Assembly (NCBI GenBank): GCA_900095165.1 | Contig: LT606947.1 | Span: 186,001 to 250,000 of the forward strand | Source: Polynucleobacter necessarius | GTDB taxonomy: Bacteria > Pseudomonadota > Gammaproteobacteria > Burkholderiales > Burkholderiaceae | Direction of reading: 5' to 3' | DNA length: 64,000 nt | Part shown: piece after piece, positions 55,641 through 64,000 of the stretch | Numbering within the stretch: the stretch's first letter is position 1 | How the letters are laid out: each line of letters opens with the position of its first letter | Translations under genes and position numbers: made by a program | Notes under the pieces: model-generated | Seen by the model: the letters and a program-made list of their open reading frames with translations, nothing else | The model's database searches: none | Told to the model about the DNA's origin: nothing

Positions 55641-57458
55641 ATGACTAAACGCGCACTTCGTAATATCGCCATCATCGCCCACGTTGACCACGGTAAAACT
55701 ACTTTGGTTGACCAACTCTTACGCCAATCTGGCACATTCCGTTCCAATGAAAAAATGACCGAACGCGTCATGGACTCAAACGATTTGGAAAAAGAGCGTG
55801 GCATTACTATTTTGTCTAAGAACTGCGCTGTTGAATATGACGGCACACACATCAATATCGTAGACACACCAGGACACGCCGACTTCGGTGGTGAAGTGGA
55901 GCGTGTGCTCTCCATGGTTGACGGTGTTTTGCTATTGGTTGACGCGGTTGAAGGCCCAATGCCACAAACTCGCTTCGTAACCAAGAAAGCTCTGGCTCTT
56001 GGTTTGAAGCCTATCGTTGTGATTAATAAGGTTGACCGTCCAGGTGCTCGTACAGATTATGTGATCAATGCCACTTTTGAGTTGTTTGACAAATTAGGCG
56101 CTACTGAAGAGCAGTTGGATTTCCCGGTGGTATACGCGTCTGGTCTGAACGGCTACGCCGGTTTGACTGATGATGTACGCGAAGGTGATATGCGTCCATT
56201 GTTTGACACAGTGTTGAAACATGTTCCGGTGCGTGATGACAATCCAGAAGGTCCTTTGCAGTTACAGATTACTTCTATTGAATACAGCGCTTACGTAGGT
56301 AAGATTGGTGTAGGCCGTGTAAACCGTGGAACTGTGAAGCCATTGATGGACGTGGTTTTCATGGATGGTCCTGATGGCGTTCAGCGTAAAGGCCGTATCA
56401 ACCAAGTATTGAAGTTTCGTGGTTTAGAGCGTGAATTGGTTGATGAAGCTCAAGCGGGTGACATCGTATTGGTAAACGGTATTGAAGATTTGGCAATCGG
56501 AACAACGATCTGTGCACCGGATACTCCTGAGGCATTGCCAATGCTCAAGATTGATGAGCCTACTTTGACTATGAATTTTATGGTCAATACCAGCCCATTG
56601 GCAGGTCGTGAAGGTAAGTTTGTTACTAGCCGTCAAATTCGTGAGCGTTTAGACCGCGAATTGAAATCCAACATGGCCTTGCGTGTAAAAGAAACTGACG
56701 ATGACACCGTATTTGAAGTGTCAGGTCGTGGCGAATTGCACCTCACCATCTTAGTAGAAACAATGCGTCGTGAAGGTTACGAGTTAGCAGTTTCACGTCC
56801 ACGCGTAGTATTCCACGAAGCAGATGGCGTGAAGATGGAGCCGTACGAAAACTTAACGGTTGACATAGAAGATACAAGTCAAGGTGCCGTAATGGAGGGC
56901 TTGGGTAAGCGTAAAGGTGAATTGTTGGACATGGTGAGTGACGGTAAAGGTCGCACACGTCTTGAGTACTGTATTCCTGCGCGTGGTTTGATCGGCTTCC
57001 AAGGTGATTTCATGACCATGACTCGCGGTAACGGTTTGATGAGCCATACATTTGATTCTTATGCACCTGCAAAAGACGGTATCTTAGGTGAGCGTCATAA
57101 CGGCGTATTGATCAGTCAGGATGACGGTGAAGCAGTTGCTTACGCATTGTGGAAATTGCAAGACCGCGGCCGTATGTTTGTGAGCCCCGGCGATCCTTTG
57201 TATGAAGGTATGGTTATTGGTATTCATAGCCGTGACAATGACTTGGTTGTTAACCCAATTAAAGGTAAGCAATTAACCAACGTTCGCGCCTCTGGTACTG
57301 ACGAAGCAGTTCGCTTGGTAACGCCAATTGCAATGAACCTTGAATACGCTGTTGAATTTATCGATGATGATGAATTGGTGGAAGTAACGCCGAAGAGTAT
57401 TCGTATTCGTAAGCGCTACCTCAAGGAGCATGAGCGCAAGAAAGCATCACGCGACTAA
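55641..57458 (+). CDS. typA: Ribosome-associated GTPase TypA/BipA
   Basis: This 605-residue translational GTPase begins [21 protein letters not shown] and has [14 protein letters not shown] (switch I), [17 protein letters not shown] (switch II), NKVDRPGAR, then domain II and the BipA-specific C-terminal domain with [20 protein letters not shown]. It binds ribosomes and supports growth under stress and 50S assembly. Intact; 70 AT-rich bases separate it from truB. Confidence 0.95.
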   Translation: MTKRALRNIAIIAHVDHGKTTLVDQLLRQSGTFRSNEKMTERVMDSNDLEKERGITILSKNCAVEYDGTHINIVDTPGHADFGGEVERVLSMVDGVLLLVDAVEGPMPQTRFVTKKALALGLKPIVVINKVDRPGARTDYVINATFELFDKLGATEEQLDFPVVYASGLNGYAGLTDDVREGDMRPLFDTVLKHVPVRDDNPEGPLQLQITSIEYSAYVGKIGVGRVNRGTVKPLMDVVFMDGPDGVQRKGRINQVLKFRGLERELVDEAQAGDIVLVNGIEDLAIGTTICAPDTPEALPMLKIDEPTLTMNFMVNTSPLAGREGKFVTSRQIRERLDRELKSNMALRVKETDDDTVFEVSGRGELHLTILVETMRREGYELAVSRPRVVFHEADGVKMEPYENLTVDIEDTSQGAVMEGLGKRKGELLDMVSDGKGRTRLEYCIPARGLIGFQGDFMTMTRGNGLMSHTFDSYAPAKDGILGERHNGVLISQDDGEAVAYALWKLQDRGRMFVSPGDPLYEGMVIGIHSRDNDLVVNPIKGKQLTNVRASGTDEAVRLVTPIAMNLEYAVEFIDDDELVEVTPKSIRIRKRYLKEHERKKASRD

Positions 57459-57475
57459 GCTCCTTCAAGCTACAC

Positions 57476-57505
57476 AACAAAAGTTACCTCCGGGTGGCTT
57501 TTGTT
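57476..57505 (+). terminator. Rho-independent terminator after typA
   Basis: AACAAAAG and CTTTTGTT close a stem that continues with G-U and C-G pairs to a TCCG tetraloop, 17 bases after the typA stop. The following sequence is T-rich (TCTTCATT) rather than a pure T-run. Confidence 0.65.
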
Positions 57506-57552
57506 CTTCATTGAAATCCATATTCCAAAAATAATAGTAAAAATAGATCACC

Positions 57553-59847
57553 ATGCTGCTATCCATTGAACAACGCCTTGCCCAAGAGTTATCCGCTAAA
57601 CCCGCCCAAGTAGCAGCTGCCATTGCATTGATGGATGAGGGTGCAACAGTTCCTTTTATTGCCCGTTACCGCAAAGAGGCAACGGGTGGTTTGGATGACG
57701 CCCAATTACGTTTATTGGAGGATCGTCTAGGCTATTTGCGTGAGTTAGAAGAGCGTCGTAAAGCTATTGTTGCTTCAATCGAAGAGCAAGGAAAGATGAC
57801 CCCTGAGCTGCTCAAGGCCATCATATTGGCAGAGGATAAAACGCGCTTAAAAGATCTCTATCTACCTTACAAGCCTTCAAGCGTCGCACTAAGGCGCAAA
57901 TCGCTCTAGAGGCTGGATTGGAGCCCCTAGCCAATGATTTATTGGCCAATCCCTTACTGGATCCTGAGCTTGAGGCGGCTAAATACCTCAAGGTTTGATG
58001 GAGCGCTTTGCAGAAGACGCTGGCTTAGTGCAATCGCTGCGAACCTATTTGCAAGAGCATGGCGTTGTGGAATCCAAAGTCATTGCTGGTAAAGAGCAAG
58101 AGGGTGAGAAATTTGCGGACTACTTTGACTACTCTGAGCCAGTCTCAGCAATTCCATCGCATCGCGCCTTAGCTTTATTTAGGGGTCGTCGCGAACAAAT
58201 GTTAATGGTTAATTTGCGGCTAGATACCGAAGAAGAAAAACCGAAATGGGACGCACCCCACAATCCTTGCGAATCTCGTATTGCCAACCAATTTAAGATT
58301 AAAAATGAAGGCCGTCCTGCGGACCAGTGGCTAGCAGAGACTGTGCGCTGGACTTGGCGCATTAAGTGCTCCATGCATTTGGAGTCTGAGTTAATGAGTG
58401 CGCTGCGTGAGCGTTCTGAAACTGAGGCGATTAATGTCTTTGCTCGCAACCCCAAAGATTTGCTACTAGCTACCCCTGCGGGCCCTAAGGTCACCGTTGG
58501 TCTAGATCCTGGCATGAGAACCGGCGTGAAAGTAGCTGTTGTCGATGCTACCGACAAGGCGGTAGATACCGATGTGATTTACCCGCACCAGCCTAAAAAT
58601 GATTGGGATGGCTCATTGCATACTCTTGCCAAATTAGCTGAGAAACACAAGGCAACCTTAATCTCTATCGGCAATGGCAGAGCTTCGCGCGAAACAGATA
58701 AATTGGCGCAAGATTTAATCAAGGCGAAACCTGAACTTAAGCTGACAAAGATTGTTGTATCTGAAGCAGGGGCATCGGTTTACCCTGCCTCCGAATACGT
58801 CTCAAAAGAATTACCCGGCATGGATGTGTCTTTACGCGGTGCGGTATCGATCGCGAGAAGGCTGCAAGATCCTTTGGCAGAGTTGGTAAAGATTGATCCG
58901 AAATCGATTGGGATAGGTCAGTATCAACATGATGTGATGCAGACTCAGTTGGCTAGGTCACTGGTTGCGGTAGTAGAGGATTGTGTAAATGCGGTTGGCG
59001 TTGATGTGAACACTGCTTCTGCGCCCTTCTTAGCCAGGGTCTCAGGGCTCAGCAGCACCGTTGCAGAAGGTATCGTAACTTACCGCGATAGTAATGGCGC
59101 CTTTCAGACGCGCGCAGATTTGCGCAGCGTACCCCGTTTAGGTGAGAAGACTTTTGAGCAAGCGGCGGGTTTCTTACGAATCATGAATGACAAAGACCCA
59201 TTAGATGCTTCAGCGGTCCATCCAGAATCCTATCTTTTAGTAGAGAAGATTCTGAAAGACATTAAGAAGGGCGTAAAGGAAGTAATTGGAGATGTAACTA
59301 TTCTGAATGGCCTCAACCCAAAAAAATATGCTGATGAGAAGTTTGGTGTTCCCACAGTCACCGACATTATTAAAGAGCTAGAAAAGCCTGGCCGCGATCC
59401 ACGTCCTGAGTTCACTACGGCGACATTTAAAGATGGCGTAGAAAAAATCAGCGATCTCAAGGCGGATATGATTTTGGAGGGTGTTGTGACTAACGTTGCG
59501 GCCTTTGGGGCATTCGTAAATATCGGCGTTCACCAGGATGGCCTGGTGCATACCTCCGCATTGGCCAACACCTTTGTTAAAGATCCACACACCGTAGTTA
59601 AAGCAGGGCAGGTCGTTAAGGTTAAGGTGCTTGAAGTGGATGAAAAGCGTAAGCGGATTGCATTGACTATGAGGCTCTCTGATGAGGCCCCTAAAGGATC
59701 TGCAGGCGCAACACCCGAGCAAAGAGCAAATCGTCCAGGCACCCCAAGGGCTCCCGAAGCCAGAAGGCCTCAAGAGGATAGAAGATCTGCGCCCCCATCA
59801 ATAATGCAATGGCAGATGCCTTGCGTAAGCTCAAGAGCGGAAGTTAG
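57553..59847 (+). pseudogene. tex: tex (S1-domain RNA-binding transcription accessory protein), disrupted
   Basis: ATG 57553 starts the Tex N-domain ([20 protein letters not shown]). A frameshift near 57871-57881, at the KPKRRTKAQ region, moves into another frame. That frame reaches YLK near 57990, where roughly 20-30 codons before [11 protein letters not shown] seem deleted. The large middle part is open ([17 protein letters not shown] YqgF domain, helix-hairpin-helix, S1 domain [18 protein letters not shown]). A shift in a C5 run at 59792-59796 separates the last residues ([12 protein letters not shown]), which end at TAG 59845-59847. Tex is conserved but usually nonessential. Three lesions support inactivation. 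Confidence 0.85.
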
Positions 59848-59920
59848 TAATAATTCATTACACTTTGAATGAATGGGTGCAGCTGAAAATAGGCATAGAG
59901 ATAAAAAGCAAATGATCCTC

Positions 59921-60676
59921 ATGAAACATATCCTGTCGGCTTTACTGGCTCTCTATGTCTCTGTCTCAATTTCATGGACCCAAACAGTACCAATGGTAGC
60001 CGCAGCTTCAGACCTCAAGTTTGCTTTAGAAGAAATTGCTGCTAACTACAAGGCTGATAAAGGACAAGACGTGAGGTTGGTGTTTGGTTCATCAGGCGTG
60101 CTGTGGCAGCAGGTTAAAAATGGTGCTCCTTTTGGCCTGCTCATGTCTGCTGATGAGGCTTATATAGATGACTTATATAAAAATGGCCTAACGGTAGGTG
60201 AGGGAAGTCTTTATGCAATCGGAAGAATTGTTCTGCTTGAGAAAAAAGGTAGTTCAATTAGACTCGATGTCGATAAAGAGGCTCTAATATAGGCAATCAA
60301 AGAGGCTAAGAAAATTGCGATTGCCAATCCGGAGCATGTGCCTTATGGCAGAGTCGCAAAAGAATATCTCATTAGTATGGGGGTTTGGGATTTAGCTCGG
60401 CATAAACTGGTATTTGGTGAAAACATTTCTCAAGCAACCATGTTTGCCTTAACGGGCTCGGCGGATTTTGTAATCGCTGCCTTATCCCTGGCTTCATCGC
60501 CACAAATTCAATCGCAATCTATCCATGTGGCAATACCGGATACCCTCCATAAGCCTCTGAAGCAAAAGGTGGCCTTAATAAAAAATAATGCAGTTAGCGC
60601 TAAAGATTTCTATCAATACTTGCTAGAGCCAAAGTCAAAGCAAGTAATGGTGCGCTTTGGTTTTAGTGTTTTCTAG
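59921..60676 (+). pseudogene. Molybdate-type (ModA-like) ABC binding protein gene with in-frame stop
   Basis: ATG 59921 starts a signal peptide (HILSALLALYVSVSISW), then VPMVAAASDLKFALEEIAANYK and FGSSGVLWQQVKNGAPFGLLMSAD, the ModA pattern. TAG at 60290-60292 interrupts the frame. It resumes in the same frame with AIKEAKKIAIANPEHVPYGR and ALTGSADFVIAALSL to 60676. The expected domain two is thus lost. ModA binds molybdate or tungstate in the periplasm; no modB or modC is nearby. ATG 59912 is an alternative start. One nonsense codon is seen. Confidence 0.8.
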
Positions 60677-60713
60677 TCATCAATTTGTAATATAGTTCGA
60701 TTATTATGGAATT

Positions 60714-61043
60714 ATGAAAAATACCGAAGCAATACAGGCATTTGTCGCCCTAGGGCAAGAATCCCGCTTAAATGTGTATCGCCTGATTGTGCAAAAGGGC
60801 GACAAGGGCTTAATGCCCTCACAAATCCATGAGATGTTAGGCATTCCGAATGCAACCTTGAGCTTTCATCTCAAGGAGCTCTATCAAGCTAATCTGATTA
60901 CTGTCGAGCGCCAAAGTCGTAATCTGATCTATAGACCAAACCCAGGGATGGTTGAAGATCTCAGTCAATTTCTGCTGGCTAACTGTTGTGGAGGCGCCCC
61001 ATGCAATACAACGAAATCACTTAGGAAGGTTAAAGCCTCATGA
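60714..61043 (+). CDS. arsR: ArsR-family arsenic-responsive repressor
   Basis: This 109-residue winged-helix protein has IQAFVALGQESRLNVYRLIV, the recognition region LGIPNATLSFHLKELYQANLITVE, and a Cys-rich tail (NCCGGAPC), which is likely to bind As(III), as in ArsR proteins with C-terminal cysteines. It would repress the arsR-arsC-acr3 operon until arsenite binds. Its stop overlaps the arsC start by four bases. Confidence 0.9.
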   Translation: MKNTEAIQAFVALGQESRLNVYRLIVQKGDKGLMPSQIHEMLGIPNATLSFHLKELYQANLITVERQSRNLIYRPNPGMVEDLSQFLLANCCGGAPCNTTKSLRKVKAS

Positions 61044-61519
61044 AGCAGTTCAACATTCTTTTCTTATGTACCCACAACTCTGCTCGCTCTGTTTTGGGAG
61101 AGGCATTGGCCTCTACCCACCCAAGCGGTAAGTTTGTAGGATATTCAGCAGGCTCATCACCGGGTACAAGCGTAAATCCAATTGCTGCTGATATTGCGGT
61201 GGAGTTGGGTATGGATCGCTCTCTTTTGAGATCGAAGAGCTGGGATGAATTTAGCCTAGCAAATGCACCAAAGATGGATTTTATTGTGACCGTATGCGAT
61301 AACGCTGCAGGTGAGGTTTGCCCATTCTGGCCCGGCAAGCCAGTAACAGCACATTGGGGTTTCCCTGATCCATCTCAAGTGCAGGGCGCTGATTTGGAGA
61401 AGCGGGCAGTTTTTAATGCAGTGAAGAATGGTCTGCAAAAACGTTTAGATATCTTGGCTGCAATGCCACTAGAGAAACTTGACTCTATGAGTCTAAAAGA
61501 GATCCATACAACAGCATGA
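61040..61519 (+). CDS. arsC: Arsenate reductase ArsC (low-MW phosphatase type)
   Basis: This 159-residue protein has the phosphatase-like P-loop [11 protein letters not shown] at its N-terminus (C-x5-R), then [19 protein letters not shown], which supplies the further redox cysteines, and HWGFPDPS with the acid Asp. It reduces As(V) to As(III), probably with thioredoxin. It overlaps both neighbours by four bases, so reduction and export are made together. Confidence 0.9.
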   Translation: MKQFNILFLCTHNSARSVLGEALASTHPSGKFVGYSAGSSPGTSVNPIAADIAVELGMDRSLLRSKSWDEFSLANAPKMDFIVTVCDNAAGEVCPFWPGKPVTAHWGFPDPSQVQGADLEKRAVFNAVKNGLQKRLDILAAMPLEKLDSMSLKEIHTTA

Positions 61520-62559
61520 ATTCAATTACACAGAAACTATCTTTCCTGGACCGCTATTTAACAGTCTGGATTTTTGTAGCGATGGCAGTTGGAATTGCCT
61601 TGGGCCACTTCATGCCGGGTATTGAAGGATTTATTAACTCCTTTCAGGTTGGCACGACTAATATCCCAATTGCGATCGGCTTGATCCTCATGATGTACCC
61701 ACCGTTTGCAAAGGTGCGTTACGAAGACTTGCCTGATGTTTTTAAGGATAAGCGGATCTTCCTGGTTTCCTTATTGATGAACTGGTTTATTGCACCGGCA
61801 TTAATGTTCTTTTTGGCGATTACTTTTGTTCCAGATCAACCGGAATATATGGCAGGCCTTATTTTGATTGGTATTGCACCTTGCATTGCTATGGCGATTG
61901 TTTGGAGTGATCTAGCAAAAGGTTCTACTGAATATGCTGCTGGTCTAGTGGCATTTAATGCCATCTTTCAGGTTTTGTTCTTTATTGTTTACGTCTATTT
62001 CTTTCTCACAGTACTACCACCTCATTTCGGTTTGGCAGGAGCCAATGTCAGCGTCAGCATGGGTCAAATCGCTGAGAGTGTTTTTATTTATCTTGGGGTG
62101 CCTTGCATTGCTGGAATTTTGACAAGAGTGGTGATGCTCAAGTACGTAATTAAGGAGCACTATCACGAGCAGTTTGTTCCACGCATTGGGAAGATTACCT
62201 TGATCGCCTTATTGTTTACGATTGTGGTGATGTTTAGCCTTAAGGGCAATTTGATTCTGAGATTACCAATGGATGTAGTTACCATCGCCATCCCATTACT
62301 GGTTTTCTTTCTCATCATGTTCCTGCTGACATTTTTTGTCACTGGCAAGATGGGCATTGATTACAAGCGCTGCTGCACGCTTTCATTTACGGCTTCAAGC
62401 AATAACTTTGAGCTCGCTATCGCGGTAGCTATAGCTGTATTTGGAATTAATTCAGGGGCAGCCTTTGCGGCTGTCATAGGCCCTCTAGTAGAGGTGCCCA
62501 TCATGATTGGCTTGGTGACTGTGGCTTTGTGGTTTAAGGGGTGTTATTACCAAAAATAG
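61516..62559 (+). CDS. arsB: Arsenite efflux transporter Acr3
   Basis: This 347-residue membrane protein has ten hydrophobic helices and the ACR3 motifs [31 protein letters not shown] with the conserved Cys, and [16 protein letters not shown]. Acr3 expels As(OH)3 from the cytosol by proton antiport. The family is ACR3, not the E. coli ArsB fold, although such genes are often named arsB or acr3. Last gene of the ars operon. Confidence 0.9.
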   Translation: MNSITQKLSFLDRYLTVWIFVAMAVGIALGHFMPGIEGFINSFQVGTTNIPIAIGLILMMYPPFAKVRYEDLPDVFKDKRIFLVSLLMNWFIAPALMFFLAITFVPDQPEYMAGLILIGIAPCIAMAIVWSDLAKGSTEYAAGLVAFNAIFQVLFFIVYVYFFLTVLPPHFGLAGANVSVSMGQIAESVFIYLGVPCIAGILTRVVMLKYVIKEHYHEQFVPRIGKITLIALLFTIVVMFSLKGNLILRLPMDVVTIAIPLLVFFLIMFLLTFFVTGKMGIDYKRCCTLSFTASSNNFELAIAVAIAVFGINSGAAFAAVIGPLVEVPIMIGLVTVALWFKGCYYQK

Positions 62560-62566
62560 CCTTGGT

Positions 62567-62803
62567 TTATGCCCTATACGGCCGCACAAGATTCTCTAAA
62601 CCAAAGGCATCACTCTGATCTCTTGGTTCGTCGATAGATGCCCTAAGATTCTTTAGCTCCTTGTAAGACAACTTACGCAATTTTTTGCGATCCATGCTGT
62701 AGGTATCAACCAGATAGCGAACTCTGGATAGGCTAATCTGTAAGCGGATTAGCCAGAGAAGGGCAAATAAACCTGGTGCAAATACGAAAAATAAAATACT
62801 CAT
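62567..62803 (-). CDS. Hypothetical small membrane-anchored protein
   Basis: This 78-residue protein has one N-terminal hydrophobic segment (SILFFVFAPGLFALLWLI) followed by a basic stretch (RYLVDTYSMDRKKLRKLSYKELK) and a short polar tail. It looks like a cytoplasm-facing protein with a single anchor. I do not recognise the family. It converges on acr3 with a 7-base gap; the universal stress gene lies upstream with a terminator between. Confidence 0.55.
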   Translation of the reverse strand: MSILFFVFAPGLFALLWLIRLQISLSRVRYLVDTYSMDRKKLRKLSYKELKNLRASIDEPRDQSDAFGLENLVRPYRA

Positions 62804-62814
62804 TTAGTAACTCA

Positions 62815-62839
62815 TAAAAAATGCCGTCATATAGACGGC
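62815..62839 (-). terminator. Rho-independent terminator of the universal stress gene
   Basis: On the minus strand GCCGTC-TATAT-GACGGC is a perfect 6-base stem followed by ATTTTTTA, 34 bases after the stop of the universal stress protein gene. Confidence 0.8.
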
Positions 62840-62873
62840 CCATTGAAGTTAATCCCTTGATTAACCCTAGTGC

Positions 62874-63299
62874 TTATTTGATCAATAAAACAGCTTGTTT
62901 AGCAGCATTGCTAACCTTTTGTGCCACTGAACCCATGATCGTATCGACGATACCAGTTCTACCTTTTGAACCCATCACGATGAGGTCAAATTTCTCTTTA
63001 TTGGCCAGTGCAATGATTTCATTAGCAACATTACCGCGCTTAATGACCATGCTGTGCTTAACACCAGCAACATCAAGTGCCTTTTGGGCACCCTTGAGCT
63101 CTTTTTCGCTTACCTCGCGGAGATAGTCGTCGATGACACTATTGGCTACAAATTGTTTCACGTGTCCAAGGCCAATATCGTCATGGATGCTGATCAATGT
63201 CACAGTGCATTTGCTGCGCAAATCTTTAACCAACTTCACAACGTACTTAGCTGCATTGAGCGAAGATTTTGAGCCGTCAACTGGTAATAATATTTTCAT
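62874..63299 (-). CDS. Universal stress protein (UspA family)
   Basis: This 141-residue protein begins MKILLPVDGSKSSLNAAKYVV and has the ATP-binding pattern near its end: VMGSKGRTGIVDTIMGSVAQKV (G-x2-G-x9-G-S/T) followed by VLLIK. It is a single-domain ATP-binding Usp of the cytosol, made under various stresses; its target is unknown. Monocistronic, with its own terminator. Confidence 0.9.
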   Translation of the reverse strand: MKILLPVDGSKSSLNAAKYVVKLVKDLRSKCTVTLISIHDDIGLGHVKQFVANSVIDDYLREVSEKELKGAQKALDVAGVKHSMVIKRGNVANEIIALANKEKFDLIVMGSKGRTGIVDTIMGSVAQKVSNAAKQAVLLIK

Positions 63300-63418
63300 T
63301 TGCCCCTCTATTTTTGTGGTTAATAAAATGCACCTGCATGTGACTAATTTACTATGAAAATCACTATAAATCTATGAAAAAGTGCCATATTTATATGGTT
63401 GCTTGCTTAAACGTTAGT

Positions 63419-64000
63419 TTACTTAAGGAAGGCGTCGTAGAAGGTTTTGATAATCAGTAGCGTTACCAGAATGAAGAAGCCTTTACGGATAAAGACATTG
63501 CCATGTTTGATGGCAATTTTTGTGCCAATTTGACCGCCTACCAGATTGGCGCTGGCCATGAGTAGACCAAGCTTCCAATCAAAATAGCCGAGATAGAAGA
63601 AGACGCAGAGTGCGCCAAAATTGGAGGCAACATTCAAAAACTTGGCGGGTGCTGCGGAGCGTAAAAAATCAAACCCCAAAACACGGGTGTAGAGCAACTT
63701 ATAAAAGGCTCCAGCTCCAGGTCCTAAAAAACCATCATAAAAACCAATAATTCCGGCCCCAGTAGAGGCAATTGCTTTTTGCTTGTGATGTTGGTGCTTG
63801 GGTGCATGAATAAGGCCAGCGTTCGATTTGATATTAAATGTCAGAAGAGCGATCAAAAGAAATGGCAGGGCAGCTCTGAGCCAATCCGTTGGTATTTGTG
63901 TCACGAAATATGCGCTCGCAACCGAGGCAGAAAAAGCAAATAAACACGCAATGATTACCAAGCCCCAGGGGCTATTATTTGCTCTGCTGTATTGAATTGC
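63419..64000 (-). CDS. TauE/SafE-family (TSUP) sulfite/anion exporter, 5' part outside window
   Basis: The frame is open to the window edge (AIQYSRANNSPWG precedes a TTG at 63961), so the start lies beyond base 64000. About 193 residues are visible, with several helices (LVIIACLFAFSASVASAYF, LRAALPFLLIALLTF, FGALCVFFYLGYF, GFFILVTLLIIKTFY) and the TSUP signature GFYDGFLGPGAGAFYKL. Such proteins move sulfite, sulfoacetate or other small anions across the inner membrane. A link to the FccAB-type sulfide oxidation genes 36 kb away is possible but speculative. Confidence 0.85.
   Translation of the reverse strand, partial: AIQYSRANNSPWGLVIIACLFAFSASVASAYFVTQIPTDWLRAALPFLLIALLTFNIKSNAGLIHAPKHQHHKQKAIASTGAGIIGFYDGFLGPGAGAFYKLLYTRVLGFDFLRSAAPAKFLNVASNFGALCVFFYLGYFDWKLGLLMASANLVGGQIGTKIAIKHGNVFIRKGFFILVTLLIIKTFYDAFLK

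Noticed and set aside
3724-60676. Stop-codon reassignment or read-through explaining the in-frame stops
   Set aside because: TAA, TAG and TGA all occur as interrupting codons, all three also end intact genes, and the same loci often carry frameshifts too.
1-64000. CRISPR arrays, insertion sequences, integrons
   Set aside because: I saw no regularly spaced repeats, transposase motifs or terminal inverted repeats with target duplications; a self-comparison dot plot would settle this.

Overview
The window reads as a chromosome segment of a betaproteobacterium of the family Burkholderiaceae, most likely Polynucleobacter. The reasons are the block scpB-rluB-rimP-nusA-infB-rbfA-truB-typA-tex, many Bug/TTT substrate-binding proteins, an H1-like lysine-rich protein, and a moderate GC content (by eye, not computed). 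Housekeeping genes are intact. About eleven dispensable genes carry frameshifts, in-frame stops or small deletions and can still be reassembled by eye. That pattern fits early genome erosion, as known for the Euplotes endosymbiont Polynucleobacter necessarius. The species assignment is inference.

Layout. 1-1.4 kb: the end of an Fe(III) ABC transporter (permease tail, Fur-box-like site, binding protein), followed by a gene-free stretch that may encode a structured RNA. 1.7-8.4 kb: small or poorly characterised genes (lipoprotein, H1-like protein, DUF465, PhnA-type zinc ribbon, SlyX, DUF1653, luciferase-like oxidoreductase, PIN, YaeQ) plus a broken asmA-family gene. 8.5-12.4 kb: FAD dehydrogenase, hemN, and ompW behind two perfect FNR boxes. 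12.4-17 kb: broken kinase, uup, esterase, cbpM and a broken cbpA. 17-23.5 kb: a sugar-acid type catabolic cluster around a GntR regulator, with altronate-type dehydratase and Ldh-type dehydrogenase broken but lactonase, acyl-CoA-type dehydrogenase, regulator and Bug protein intact. 23.5-26.3 kb: broken pirin, heavily broken TAXI-type TRAP binding protein, PsiE-like protein. 26.3-28 kb: sulfide-dehydrogenase-type flavocytochrome c (FccAB). 28-31.8 kb: a translationally coupled trio of GT39-like transferase, sialidase-like protein and membrane protein. 31.8-36 kb: Bug protein, CitE-like lyase, MmgE/PrpD, MaoC-type hydratase. 36-44 kb: frameshifted chrA, fabI, and the yejABEF oligopeptide importer. 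44-46.6 kb: an NlpC/P60 protein lacking its catalytic Cys, an outer-membrane-type protein, a broken patatin. 46.6-57.5 kb: the intact housekeeping block. 57.5-60.7 kb: broken tex and broken modA-like gene. 60.7-62.6 kb: arsR-arsC-acr3. 62.6-64 kb: small membrane protein, universal stress protein, and a TauE/SafE exporter running off the window.

The gene set suggests an organism that takes up carboxylates and peptides, can live at low oxygen (hemN, FNR-controlled ompW), may oxidise sulfide, and resists arsenic, while it loses accessory catabolic and stress functions. I see no transposase, prophage, CRISPR array, rRNA gene or convincing tRNA. No single wholly new system stands out. The most useful leads are the erosion pattern itself, the paired FNR boxes, the structured gene-free segment at 1.39-1.59 kb, the terminator-like hairpin in front of rimP-nusA-infB, and the NlpC/P60 protein without its catalytic cysteine.
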